Origin: Tetranychus cinnabarinus
Taxonomy: Eukaryota; Arthropoda; Arachnida; Trombidiformes; Tetranychidae
Length of the DNA: 64,000 bases
Direction of reading: 5' to 3'
Assembly (NCBI GenBank): GCA_022266195.1
Contig: WHVY01000004.1
Location: forward strand, 5,349,501 to 5,413,500
A model generated the notes under the pieces. It saw nothing but the letters and a program-made list of their open reading frames with translations. It was not told the DNA's origin and made no database searches. Shown here one piece after another: positions 34,763-45,644 of this stretch (position 1 is the first letter of the stretch; each line of letters starts with the position of its first letter). The translations under genes were made by a program, and so were the position numbers.

Positions 34763-36386
34763 CTAATTGTTTCGATTGATATTTGAACAGAATAATAAGT
34801 ACAAAGAGCCACATTCCAAGGTAAGCTATTAAAGTAGAAGAGACCAAAATTAGTTTATTGACCAAAATTTTGAATAGATTTTGAATAAAAAGATTCTTAC
34901 GAGTAAAGTGTTGTCATTGTTAACATAAATATAATTACCAATATAAGCACCTATTTCACGTGCTTTAATTCGCTCCAGAAAATGAAGCTTCTGTAAAAAA
35001 GATACGCATGTTTAAAACTAGGATAATATTCAAACGAAACTTTATGAGATAATCTAAACAAAGGTTCAGAGATGAACATCGAAAGAAAAAGGAAATAGAT
35101 TTCGATTTTATTAAATTCAAAGCTCTGAGAAACTTATCTGATAAAAGTACCTGTAGATATTTCTTCTTTGGATTACATTGACCTACCTTTAGAGCAACTT
35201 TTAGGTTGAAATTTGTTCCAGTATCAAATAAAATGCGAAAGATTGACAGATGCAGCGAGTTGGCCTAAAAAAAGAAAACAGAAAATTTTAAACTTGTGTG
35301 TTTAGACGAACTAAACTGTTACCTTTTGACCAATAAGTGTTCCTAAATAGTTGGATGAATATAATATTATCAATATCAGTATGTCAGAAAATATAAGAAG
35401 GATTTTCACACCTAAATTGTCAAATGTGAATTGGGTTAAGTAAAAAAAGATTAAGATCATGTGGAAAGTACCATAAATATAGAATGTCATGATTATCCAG
35501 GCCGATTGAGCATTGAAACAATCAATCCAGTTGCTCAGTAAATTTAATTTATAGTAAAGAGACAATGCCTTAATCCAATTATAATGATCAATAGTCTTCA
35601 ATTCATCACATTCAGTTGTTAATGAATCAATTGAATTGCATGCGAATGAAGTTACTAACAAAACATTGAAAAGAAACCAAAAAGCACTCGCTACAACAAA
35701 ATAATAAATTGCCATGAGAAGAGCTACTGGATATGGACCGTTTGGAAAAGAAATGATTTTAAAGATGAATAGTTGAACACTGCGGTGCTTCCATGTGCTA
35801 ATGCGAAACCAACACAAACCGTAATTGGACAGTGTCTATACAATTTAATGAGGGCATAGTATGATTTTCTGAACGACTTTTCATTTGTTGATAAAAGGCT
35901 AAACCTTGAATTATTTTGTCGAAGTGAATCTTGGTACTCATCGAAGATATTTATGAATGCTTCTCTTTTAGACTGATTGAGCGGAAGCAGAAAAATCTTT
36001 ACCAAGCAAGGTATAATTACGCCAACATGAAAAATGTAATTCAACACTTTCCTTTCGGATGAAGACACAAAGACATCACCGGCGTACAGTCGAATGTTTT
36101 CGTTGTCAGTAATGCTCAACAGTAAGAAATGCAAAGCTTGCATACTGTTCAACACCAATATGATCAAACTTTGTAACTGGAAATATTGACAACCTTTTGT
36201 CCGGTCAAATATTCGTGCTGAATGTTCAAAGTGTTTTAACTCATCAATGGCACTAATTAGATCATTTCTTGTCACATCGAAATTGTTGATTGATTTGATA
36301 GAAAAATTTAAAAAGAATCGCTGCATTTTGTTCCAACCACCATGAATGTATCTCATTAGAAGAGAAAATTTACGAATTATGGGCAT
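34763..36386 (-). pseudogene. gustatory receptor, copy G, 5-nt frameshift
   Basis: Exons: 35323..36386, 35187..35264, 34901..34990 and 34763..34825. Exon 1 shifts frame at 35726-35730: compared with copy H, five extra bases (ACTGG on the plus strand) lie between FQTVHI and ALLMAIYYF. Without them the exon would have the usual 353 codons. Everything else, including splice sites, is intact, so this is a young pseudogene or a sequencing error. Exon 4 ends one codon early at TAG. Upstream motif at 36560. Confidence 0.88.
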
Positions 36387-37482
36387 TGGTAGACTATTGT
36401 TTGATAGTCAAGACAACTCGAAACAATAATTGTTGAAAGCAATAAATCGTATTGAATAGAATAGTTCGTTTCAAAAGTTTCATGAATACAAGTCAAAAGT
36501 ATCGTGAAAAATAATGAAAACCTTAGATTCGTTTCCATTATACAATAGTCATAGTTTTATGTCACGAATATTAAAATTGATTGTTAAGTGTTTCACTTGT
36601 ACTTCGTTTGATTAAAGCTGCTTAATCACAATCTGAGATGAAAACAAACAAAATCAATAATGATTCAATCTATTACATTTGTGTTTGTTTCACTGTTAAT
36701 AGACTGAGTGGTCCTTATGGAAGACCTTATGGTGTTGATTATATTCTATAGCGATTTACTTGAGCTCGAGCAACAAGTCCTTTCAGAAATAATGCTCGAT
36801 GTTATTTCTGCCCAATAAACTTCAAATCGTGAATGTCGTTGTTCTGGATCAGAAATTATCTTCTAGTCAGCCCCTGTTTGTTTCGGACTACCTATTAGTA
36901 AATTTATCACAATTAGTTCGAACGAAGTAAAATTAATTAAAGTAAATTCAGCAAGTGATTCCTAAACGGGCGTTAAAATTAGTTTAAATTTATTCCCCTA
37001 AGTTAAATCAGGTTGAGCTTACAGCAAAACTTATAGAAGCTAAAATCTTATGTCAATAACTGTTAAAATCTAAATTTATCAAAGGTCTACATGAATCTAT
37101 AGTTGCTGAGCTTAATGCACCAAATCGATCTATTTTAATATTCGTCATCTATTAATATTGATCTATGAATTTATTTTAAATGCAAAGCATTTTTACATTT
37201 GATTTAAAAAATTAAATAAACTCTTTGTATTCTATTTTTTGCTAGAAATCAGAATATCTTTTGAAGAAAAACTTTTGTGAGTATTGTTGGGTTATTTAGG
37301 CTGCTCAACAAAATTAAATCAAAATTTATTGATCTTTGCCTCATTCATCATGAAATAAATTTGATAGATTGCGTGCTTATTGATTTTTGGTGCACCTTCA
37401 AGTGTGCGATTTATTGTTTCATGATATCTTATAGCTTACAACTTAAAGTTGGACGAAGCTGTTTCTGGAATTAATTGAATGC
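36387..37482. other. gene-less stretch upstream of the 6.3-kb element
   Basis: Contains the upstream GR motif (36560-36580) and otherwise AT-rich sequence with no readable exon. Confidence 0.45.
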
Positions 37483-37488
37483 AATTAT

Positions 37489-37850
37489 AGTAGTACGAAA
37501 ACATACGCTTCAACTCCACAGACCGGAAACGGAATTACCTCCACCCCCTTTCGCATGATTGATTTCACGCTCGGCTGACTTAACGCTCGGCTGACCTAAC
37601 GGCTGACCTTGACACCGTCTTTCGATATTAATGTTTTTCATGCTTGAATGATTTTTGACACCATCTTACGGTATCTATGGTTTTGAATGCTTCAATGATT
37701 TTTCACTTGACCGCTTTGATTTTCTTAATACAATCTTACGGTATCTATTGTTTTAAATACTTCAATGATTCTTTTATTGTTCAAGGCTGAACCTGAATGA
37801 AAGAAGGGAAACGAATGTTTCCCTTCTGGAATTAACAAGTATAAATAGTA
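37489..37850 (+). repeat. left terminal inverted repeat of the 6.3-kb element
   Basis: About 360 bp. Contains GGCTGAC and CACCGTCTTTCGATATTAAT units, repeated TCTTACGGTATCTAT units, and a 10-bp-stem hairpin at 37803-37826 (GAAGGGAAAC, loop GAAT, complement). Confidence 0.9.
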
Positions 37851-37882
37851 AAGTACAAAGGAATAAGCTTCAGTAATTACCA

Positions 37883-37981
37883 ATGTATGCAATTGTCTAT
37901 GTATTAATGTTAATATTAGCTTCAATTATCGTTTTATTATTCAAAGAATACTTTTATATTGTTCTAGATGCGTATTGTTAA
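37883..37981 (+). CDS. small membrane peptide of the Polinton-like element (32 aa)
   Basis: The ORF MYAIVYVLMLILASIIVLLF continues KEYFYIVLDAYC. One predicted membrane span takes up most of the protein. It is homologous to 31738-31833, and like it overlaps the TBP-like start codon (37968) by 14 nt in another frame. No known family recognised; small element-encoded membrane peptides can have many roles. Confidence 0.55.
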   Translation: MYAIVYVLMLILASIIVLLFKEYFYIVLDAYC

Positions 37982-38378
37982 TATCGTATCACTATGGGAT
38001 CTTGGAAAAAGGATCCGTTTAGCCGCAAGAATGACCAAGTTCAATGTTGATTTAATTAAAGAAGGAAGTAACTGTTTATTACTCTTTGAATTGAGTAAAA
38101 TAATTGCTACAGGTTTTAAAAGATTAAATGAAGTGAAAAAATTCATGTAGTCACGTTTTCCAAGTGCAAAATTCGTTAAAATTGTGAATATGACTCCAGT
38201 TGCACATATACGAGGTAAAATCAATTTAATTGGTCTTTCTTACGAACCGGAAATCTACCCTGCACATGTCAGGAAGAATAAGAACCTTTGTGTTGTGTAT
38301 TATGCTTCTGGAAAATTAATTGTTACTGGCGGAAAAACGCATAATGAGCTTCGTGATGCATATCGAGAGTTTAATTAG
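37968..38378 (+). CDS. TATA-binding-protein-like protein, two repeats separated by an in-frame TAG
   Basis: One frame runs 37968..38378 with a single TAG at 38148-38150. The first part (60 aa) is RIVNIVSLWDLGKRIRL...SKIIATGFKRL. After the TAG comes RFPSAKFVKIVNM, a second copy with GLSYEPEIYPAHV and SGKLIVTGGKTHNELRDAYREF. These match the two pseudo-repeats of TBP in order: FP-x-KF before the second repeat, SYEPE-(h)-(F/Y)P, and SGK-(h)-(h)-TG-(A/G)K followed by an E-x-x-(E/D)A-(F/Y) helix. The first ATG after the stop is at 38190. Host TBP recruits RNA polymerase to promoters; here it could serve the element's own transcription. Both copies stop at this codon, so two half-proteins or readthrough are possible, as is decay. 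Confidence 0.75.
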
Positions 38379-38479
38379 AAGACAAGTATAAAAAGAGATG
38401 ATGTTGATCAAAAAGATCAGTAAAGTAACTGAAATCATAATGTCAACTTTAAACTGGCACTCTTTGAAAGCTGTGAAAA

Positions 38480-40301
38480 TCAACGACCTCCGTCTAACCC
38501 TATCATGCGCAACAGACGGCAACGACAAAATTGTTTGTAGTCGTGCTGACTTGCGTCTTTTTGAAATATTAATTCGTCATTTGGTGTCATTTTTAGAGGT
38601 TTTAATGCGAGAGATAAATAATATCTTGCGAATTCAATTGATTGTTTTAGATTGATTAAGAATTTTTCGATTATATTTGCTCCATTTTCAAACTTTTTAT
38701 CAATTATTTTCCTATTCCAATCAACAATAATGTATCCATAACTGCATGGTTTATGAATGAAAGGTTTCAATGAGTCATTGGTTGGCACAATTGAACATTC
38801 AAAGTCACAATGAATAATAATTGGATGTTTAACTTCTTTTTTGAAGTTTGACCTTTCGCAAAAATTTCGCCTTGGTTTTGAAGGCGTTGGGTAAGGCATC
38901 ATGATTTTTTGTGGATTTTTAGATGAACAATCAACTGAGTATTTGATCAATTGAAATTCATGTCGCCAGCCTTGCAAACACCGTTCACAGTGGTATTGGC
39001 GGTAATTGCTCCGTGAATTTAAAAGTCTAGCAAAGTTTGTGATTAAATAGTAATGTTCATTGAACAAAAATAGTCGAACATGTGAAGGTTGTTGATTTTT
39101 AGTAATGTAGAGTGGTATCAAGAATTGATTAGTTGAGTTATAAGTGAAGACACTGATTGAAATTGAGTTTTTCTTTTCGAATGATTCAATCATGTTCAGT
39201 TCAACATTTCCACGCCATTTTGAAAAGTCATGAGAGTTGATAAATTCATCGTATTGTTGATATCTTTCAGGATGATTATTTCGTTTATGAAGCTGAGCTA
39301 GGATGGCATACGTGAAACAATCAGTTTGACATTCAATTGAAAGTAAACACCGTTTTTCAAAGAGTTGCTCAGGTAATTTATGTTGATAGCATCCTCCTCT
39401 ATGTGGTTGATAACGAGCAATCCAAATATCAATTTTACTGATGTCAACAATAGTAAATCCACTTCCCCTTTCTGTATATTGATCGATAATTTCTTTCATC
39501 TCTGTGAAAGTTTCTTCGATTTCATTATTGCTGTTATCATCGGGGAGTGAAGGTTTTCATTGTTGAAGGGATTTCCGCTTCAATCAACTCAATCATAGAT
39601 AGTTTTTGAAAATATACTTTACAAATCAAGTAAAATTTAATTGGCCCGAGATCATTGATGTTTTTTTGAAGTAATTGCTTGATTTTTGATTTTTGTTGTC
39701 TTTTAACGATGTCAATATCTATCATGTCTGTCATATCTTGTGAATAAACACGGAACCGGCGGCGGAACGCTGGATGAACAAGTTTAAAAGGTGATTGAAA
39801 AGTAGGTTGAGGTGGATTTAGCAAAGAAATACTTCCACAAACTCTTTGATGTGATCGCAATCTTTGTTCACATGAATAATGTCTTTTGCACTTTGAGCAT
39901 TTCACTTTTCTTTTTATCTCTTTTGGAGTTGCTCTTGTCGATAGTGCATCTTGTATCACTGGCTCTTTATCGAAAAATATTTCCATCCTTCGACATCAAA
40001 GAAAATGTCCATCCGCTTACAATTATCTGCACATGTGCAAATGTTGGCTCAAATATTCAGGTAAAAGTTCGGTAGATATAGCACAGCAAGGGCACTTAAA
40101 AGACGAAGGTTGTTTTGTATTTTGTTGTTCATTTTTTTGGACATTTTGTTGCTCATTTTGTTGTTCATTTTGTTGTTCATTTTGCTGGTTATTTTCATTA
40201 AAAATATTAAACATTCTGCAATTTTCTGATGCACATTTACAATTATGGTTCAGCAGTTCTCCCAAGTTTTCGTAATGTTGCTTACAGCAATCACATTGTA
40301 T
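38480..40301 (-). pseudogene. B-family DNA polymerase N-terminal part, element copy 2
   Basis: Homologue of the polymerase at 12048. Exon starts after TTTCTTTCAAG at 40301. It contains a Gln/Asn-rich repeat (NEQQ units, about 40120-40190), finger motifs (CPCC, CSKC...H), GSGFTIVDISKID, the finger CERC...GWRHEF, and the exonuclease motif HCDFEC. It then runs into DELIFQKDASQHDY and ends; motifs A, B and C are absent. Disruptions: a near-tandem duplication with stops near 39985-40035 and a frameshift near 39540. The copy cannot encode an active polymerase. Confidence 0.85.
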
Positions 40302-40525
40302 CTTGAAAGAAAAAAAGATATCTTATATATTACTTTTCACGAATAAATTTAAACAATTTGAATTTTGAATGAAATGAAATTTTATTTAAAATAAAAATGA
40401 ATTCAAGATTTGAGAATTACATCTATCTCAAAAGATAACTTATATTTCAATTTCCCGAATAAAAATTTAAACATTTTGAGTAATAAAAAAAATGAATTTT
40501 ATTGAATATTTTAATAAACATGGAA

Positions 40526-41145
40526 TTAAGATTTTACAATTCTGTAATAACGTTTGATTTTCCGATTGACATCCCTGAGATGGAGGTCAATCAGCTCACA
40601 TATGTCATGGGCATGCTGACTTTGGATTGTAGCGAGAATTTTCCGCTGAGCTTTTAATTTATTGACACTTTCCATATACTTAAATGCTTTGTTCCGAAGG
40701 CGAAGCTGTAAATGCTTTCGGATGGCATTCGGAGCTTTTTTTCTGGTTTCCTCAAGGGAAACCTGCTCTATTTTAGCAATTAATTCAGAAAACTGTCTCC
40801 TATCAAAGGAACTTAAAGAGAAGTCTTTGAAACGGGCAGCAATATCCTGAAAAGATGAAAAAGATGGAAACGAAAGAGATGAAGAAGTGAAAAAGTGAAA
40901 AAGAAGAAAAAATAAAATGAACTTACGTTTATTTGTGAGTTTTCCTTGTCATCAAAGGGATTTTCCTTTGATGAGATGTCGAACATATCAACATCATGAT
41001 CATCATTGTTGGCAGGCATTTCAACATCATTATCAACATCATTGTCGGTCACAACCATGTCCACATCATTGGTATTGATTGTAATTTTGGGATGATCCCA
41101 TAGATCATTGAAATCCCAATCGGATGAAACATTAGAGGAATTCAT
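40526..41145 (-). CDS. small basic helical protein of the Polinton-like element, copy 2
   Basis: Exons 40927..41145 (73 codons, Asp/Asn-rich and strongly acidic) and 40526..40846 (106 codons), phase-0 intron with GTAAGT and TTTTCAG ends; 179 aa. The second exon has RKKAPNAIRKHLQLRLRNKAF, then KYMESVNKLKAQRK and ELIDLHL...KIKRYYRIV, aligning closely with 11606-11917. The acidic exon differs in length and sequence from the other copy. Open throughout while the neighbouring polymerase is dead. Function unknown. Confidence 0.78.
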
Positions 41146-41539
41146 ATTGTTGAGGATTGGTAATTTGACAATAAAAAACTTTTTAATAACACAAGTTGAC
41201 TGGTTGGAGGTCGGAGTGAAAGTGATCTCAGTTTGATGATGACACTTTGTAAACAACCGATAACATCTGCAGAACGGGGTGAGAAGGCATTTCACACGTG
41301 AATTAATCGCTCATTAAATCATGCATGATGATAAACAGTAAAATTAACGGATTTTTTATACGACTAATAAGCTTGAATTAACCGCTTGGATGACCACATA
41401 ATTTTTAAGGCGAAAAATAAATTTGTTAAAGCTTGAAAATAAGTATTGATACAAGTGCATTTCAAATAAATAGAAATGTTCAAATTTCTGTAGTTTCTTG
41501 ATGAGCAATTGTTACATTTCCAATTGATTTTCAATGGAA

Positions 41540-41830
41540 TGAATTTAATTGCTTTGGTTTCTTCATGAGTGCAATTTTTGAGATTGAATAACGATTTAAG
41601 ATACTCTGACCTCTCCTCAATTTGCCGCTCTCAAAAAAATTTTTGCCGCACTTGAAATATGATAATTAGTTTTGCAAATTTCCTTGTATGTCAAAAAGCA
41701 AATTGGTCATTGTTTAAAATGCTTTGGTTTCTCCATGAGTGCATTTTTGAGATTGAATAACGATTTAAGATACTCTGTCCTCTCCTAAATTGGCTTCTCT
41801 CAAAAAATTTTTGCCGCACTTGAAATATTT
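41540..41830 (+). repeat. direct duplication of about 110 bp in the 6.3-kb element
   Basis: Two copies (about 41540-41655 and 41715-41830) share TGAGATTGAATAACGATTTAAG and ATTTTTGCCGCACTTGAAATAT. Non-coding spacer between the basic protein and the finger gene. Confidence 0.8.
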
Positions 41831-41977
41831 GCATTTTGCAATGAATAGAAATAAAACTTATTGTAATATGTATCTAATTTAAATCTAAAGTAAAGTTCAA
41901 TAATCTTCTGATCATAGATCGATCTTTTTGACTTGAAAAGAAATGAAATGAGTAATTTTCAGGGAAAAATTATTTAT

Positions 41978-42745
41978 TTATTCATTCTCATCATTCTCAT
42001 CGGGTTCACAGTTTTGTGGCTGTATTAAATCAATATGATATAAATCAGATTCATGTTGTAATTTCGAATTAATAGTAAATTTTTCCACTCCCTCCTCATA
42101 ATAAGCATCGACACAGGTGAAACCAGCCCAAGGAAACATCATTGCAAGGTAGGAACCTTCCTGGACAAATCCATCATCAGGGATTTCTTCACGGATCTTA
42201 CGCACCGGGCATTGAATATGCCAAGATTTTTCTCGTGAGTGTGTCCGACCGACAACATGCTCCTAACAACTCTTCATCTTTTTGAAAGTCGACTCACAAT
42301 ACAAGCATCTGAAACGAACGGGATCATTAGTTACTGATTCCCTCGCATCCGTTTCTTGCTGGTGTAAGGTTTTGATTTTCTTCATATCCATCCAGCTGAT
42401 TCTGTCCTCGGGCCTCAATGGATCAGGATTCTCCAGGTTGCTCGGACCAACTCTGGCTGGGTTGAAAACGACTGCCTCCTGAATGTTTCCTTCAGGATCA
42501 ATGGCCCAGCAAGTTGTCCTGAAGCCCCATTCTGAGCACTGATCGCGTACGCGAACGAGCTGTTGAGAGCTTTCTTGGACTGGTTGCTCGTTTGATTGTT
42601 GTTGTTGTTGTGATGCTTGATTGTTGCGGCGGGAGGAGCGAAGGGCAGTTGAGTGTTGGCTGTATAAGTAAAAGCAAAAAGCAAAAAGCAAAACAAAATT
42701 AAACTGAAAACAAATCATGGAATAAGAAACCTTACCGTTTTCCAT
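41978..42745 (-). pseudogene. element Cys/His-finger protein, best-preserved copy
   Basis: The minus-strand frame has a Gln-rich stretch (SQQQQQSN), VRVRDQCSEWGFRTTCWAID, a finger FRCLYCESTFKKMKSC-stop-EHVVGRTH, and an acidic tail ending EPDENDENE. The TAG->stop at 42263-42265 sits within the finger, between its Cys pair and His. A short first exon (MEN|GTAAG near 42736-42745) is likely, but the splice phase to the Gln-rich frame is not resolved. Copies at 6695 and 32198 share the region. Function not recognised. Confidence 0.6.
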
Positions 42746-42889
42746 GGTTGAAGATGAGAACGTAGATGTAATGTTGTGAGTAAAGAGTCAGAACTGAGTG
42801 TTACTTTTCTGAAGAAAATCTCAGTTTAAATACAAGACTCCCAAACAACTTTGAAATGAATTTAGCGCATCTGACAGCTAAGTAATTCC

Positions 42890-43115
42890 ATTAATCACTT
42901 TACAATTCATGAAAAGGGAAAAACCAGCTCATGAATAATCTCCTTATTTGGCAGTTAAGTAATTCCCTGAATCTCAATTCATGAAAAGGGAAAAACCAGC
43001 TCATGAATAATCTCCTTATTTGGTGAAAAAGTAATTCCGTGAATTTCAATTCATGAAAAGGGAAAAACCAGCTCGAGAATAATCTCCTTATTTGGTAAAA
43101 AAGTAATTCCGTGAA
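42890..43115 (+). repeat. tandem repeat, about 75-bp unit, three copies
   Basis: Unit includes AATTCATGAAAAGGGAAAAA and CTCCTTATTTGG. It lies between the finger gene and the right terminal repeat. Confidence 0.88.
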
Positions 43116-43410
43116 TCACTTTGCATTTCAAACAACATAAACTCATTATTTGATCAATTAATTCTCATGTTTGAGAATAGTAAATGTGAAAAATCACCTC
43201 ATCTGTCAGCTTAAACTGAATCAACATGCTTAAGAAAACAAGAATTGAATAATCAAGTCATTGCACTCATATGATAAAACTTAATCAGGTGAAGAAATCA
43301 AGCATAATTAGGTTGATGGATAATAAAGCTTTGAAATAAACCTAAAATGAGAGAATTAGCATAAAAGAAGTGGTAAAGCCAATTTTGACATTTGAACATT
43401 TGACCCTAAC

Positions 43411-43823
43411 TAATTATACTTGTCAATTCCAGAAGGGAAACATTCGTTTCCCTTCTTTCATTCAGGTTCAGCCTTGAACAATTAAAGAATCATTGAAGCA
43501 TCTAAAACAATAGATACCGTAAGATGGTATTAATCAAACGGTCAAGTGAAAAATCATTGAAGCATTTGAAACAATAGATACCGTAAGATGGTGTCAAACG
43601 GTCAAGTGCAAAAATCATTGAAGCAATAAAAACATTAATATCGAAAGACGATGTCAAAAATCATTCAAGCATTAAAAACATTAATATCGAAAGACGGTGT
43701 CAAGGTCAGCCGTTAGGTCAGCCGAGCGTTAAGTCAGCCGAGCGTGAAATCAATCATGCGAAAGGGGGTGGAGGTAATTCCGTTTCCGGTCTGTGGAGTT
43801 GAAGCGTATGTTTTCGTACTACT
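43411..43823 (-). repeat. right terminal inverted repeat of the 6.3-kb element
   Basis: About 413 bp, the inverse of 37489-37850 with an extra internal repeat unit. Includes the hairpin at 43432-43455. Confidence 0.9.
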
Positions 43824-44099
43824 AATTATGCATTACTGTCTTCATAATGCACACCAAATTTGGACGTCAATAGCACCAATGCTGAAATAAAACATATCTG
43901 AAATGGGTTGCCTCAGAAAGATTTCATTGATGTTTCAAAAGTGTTTTATTTCTCTATTATATTTAACAATTCTTTTTCCACACATTGAATTGTTTTCAAT
44001 TTCATTTTATTGCTCGATTCCGCTTTGAAGCGCATCAGCACTTGCTTAATCGACCAGAAGACTTGCGAGCCGAAGTTTATCGACTGTTTGTTTGTCTTA

Positions 44100-45598
44100 T
44101 TAATCGTTTCGATTAATGTTTGCACAAAATAATAAGTACAAAGAGCCACATTCCAAGGTAAGCTATTAAAGTGTAAGAGCACAAAATTAAGTTTTCCCAA
44201 AGCTAGATTTTCATTAGATTTCAATAAAGTTATTCTTACGAGTAAAATAAAATTGTTGTCGACATAAATATAATTACCAACATAAGAACCCATTTTACGT
44301 GCTTCAATTCGTTGCAAAACTTGAAGCTTCTGAATAAAGAAATTAAATGTTCAACACTTTAATAATATTAAACCGCAACTTTATAATCTGAACAAAATTT
44401 CAGACATAACTGTCGAAGGTGAAAAGGCAACGAAATCTCGTTATTTTCACTTACCTTAAGAGAAACTTTTAGGTTAAACAAATTTCCAGTGTCAATTGAC
44501 AGTCTGTAAATCGCTAAATGCAATTCGCTCGCCTAGAACAAGAAAAAAATAGAAAATTTTTAATTTGCATTAATAATCTGCTCAAAGATCAACGTGTACC
44601 TTTTGACTAGCAATCGATCCTAAATAGTTTGTTACATATAATAACATCGATATCAATATGTTGGAAAAAATGAGAAGCGCTTTAACACCTAAATTGTCAA
44701 ATCTAAACTGAGTTAAGTAAAAAAAGAACAAAATGTTGTGAAAAGCAAGATAGACATAGAGTGCCATGAATATCGAGGCCACTTGCGCATTGACACAATC
44801 AATCCAATTGCTTAGTAAATTTATTTTATAATGAAAAGAGAGTGCATTAGTCCAATTATAATGAGTGATTGAGTTTAATTCATCACATTCAGTTGTTAAT
44901 GAATCGATTGAATAGTATCCGAATAGAGTTGCTAGCGTCATTATGAATAGAAACCATAAAGCGCTCGATGAAATGAAATAATAAGATACACCAAGAAAAG
45001 CTATATGGACCATTTGGAAAAGAAATGATTTCAAAGATGAATAGTTGAATACTGCGATGCTTATATGTGCTAATGCGAAACCAGCACAAACCATAATTGG
45101 ACAGTGTTTATACAATTTAATGAGAATATAGTAAGTTATTCTGAACGACCTTTCATTCGTCGATAAAAGGATGAATTTTTCTTCTACTTGTTGAAGGGAA
45201 TTTTTGTATTCATCGAACATATTTATAAATGATTTTCTTTCACACTGATTGAGATGAAGCAGAAAAAACTTCACCATGCAAGGTATCATTTCGCCAACAT
45301 GGAGAAAGTAATTCAACACTTTTCTTTCCGATGAAGACACAAAAATATCTCCATTATAAAGTCGAATGGTTTCGTTGTCAGTAATACTGAGCACTAGAAA
45401 TTGAATTGCTATTACACTGTTCAATAAAAATATGATCAAACTTTGCAATTGAAAATGCCTGCAACTTTTTGCTCTATCAAGAGTTTTGGTTGATCGTTCA
45501 AAGTTTTCCAAGTCTTGTATGGCATCGAGTAGATCATTATTTGCCACATCAAGATTGTTGATTAGTTTGCTAGAAAAATTTGAAAAGAATCTTTGCAT
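44100..45598 (-). CDS. gustatory receptor, copy H (four exons)
   Basis: Seven-transmembrane GR. Exons: 44600..45598, 44455..44532, 44240..44329 and 44100..44162, phase-0 introns; about 409 aa. It starts MQRFFSNFSSKLINNLDV. Exon 4 encodes LECGSLYLLFCANI and ends one codon before the usual stop. Nearest relatives are copies G and K. A GR 5' fragment lies directly upstream, so the nearest upstream motif (46002) belongs to an older copy. No disruption seen. Confidence 0.88.
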
Positions 45599-45644
45599 TT
45601 TGTGTCAATTATCAAGGATGAATCTTTTTAGATGTAAGAATTTA

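Larger units (their letters stand above)
37489..43823. mobile_element. Polinton-like element, 6.3 kb, with terminal repeats and 6-bp target duplication
   Basis: Left end AGTAGTACGAAAACATACGC (37489), right end its inverse (to 43823), flanked by the direct repeat AATTAT (37483-37488 and 43824-43829). Gene order: membrane peptide and TBP-like ORF (+), then polymerase (-), basic protein (-) and Cys/His-finger protein (-). The polymerase palm is deleted, and no integrase, packaging ATPase or capsid gene is seen, so this is a defective derivative. The ends and target duplication fit the Polinton/Maverick class. Confidence 0.92.

Noticed and set aside
38398..38655. Plus-strand 85-codon ORF in the 6.3-kb element
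   Set aside because: It lies antisense to the polymerase gene and has no independent support.
42282..42482. Plus-strand ORF within the finger gene region
   Set aside because: Antisense shadow of the Cys/His-finger frame.
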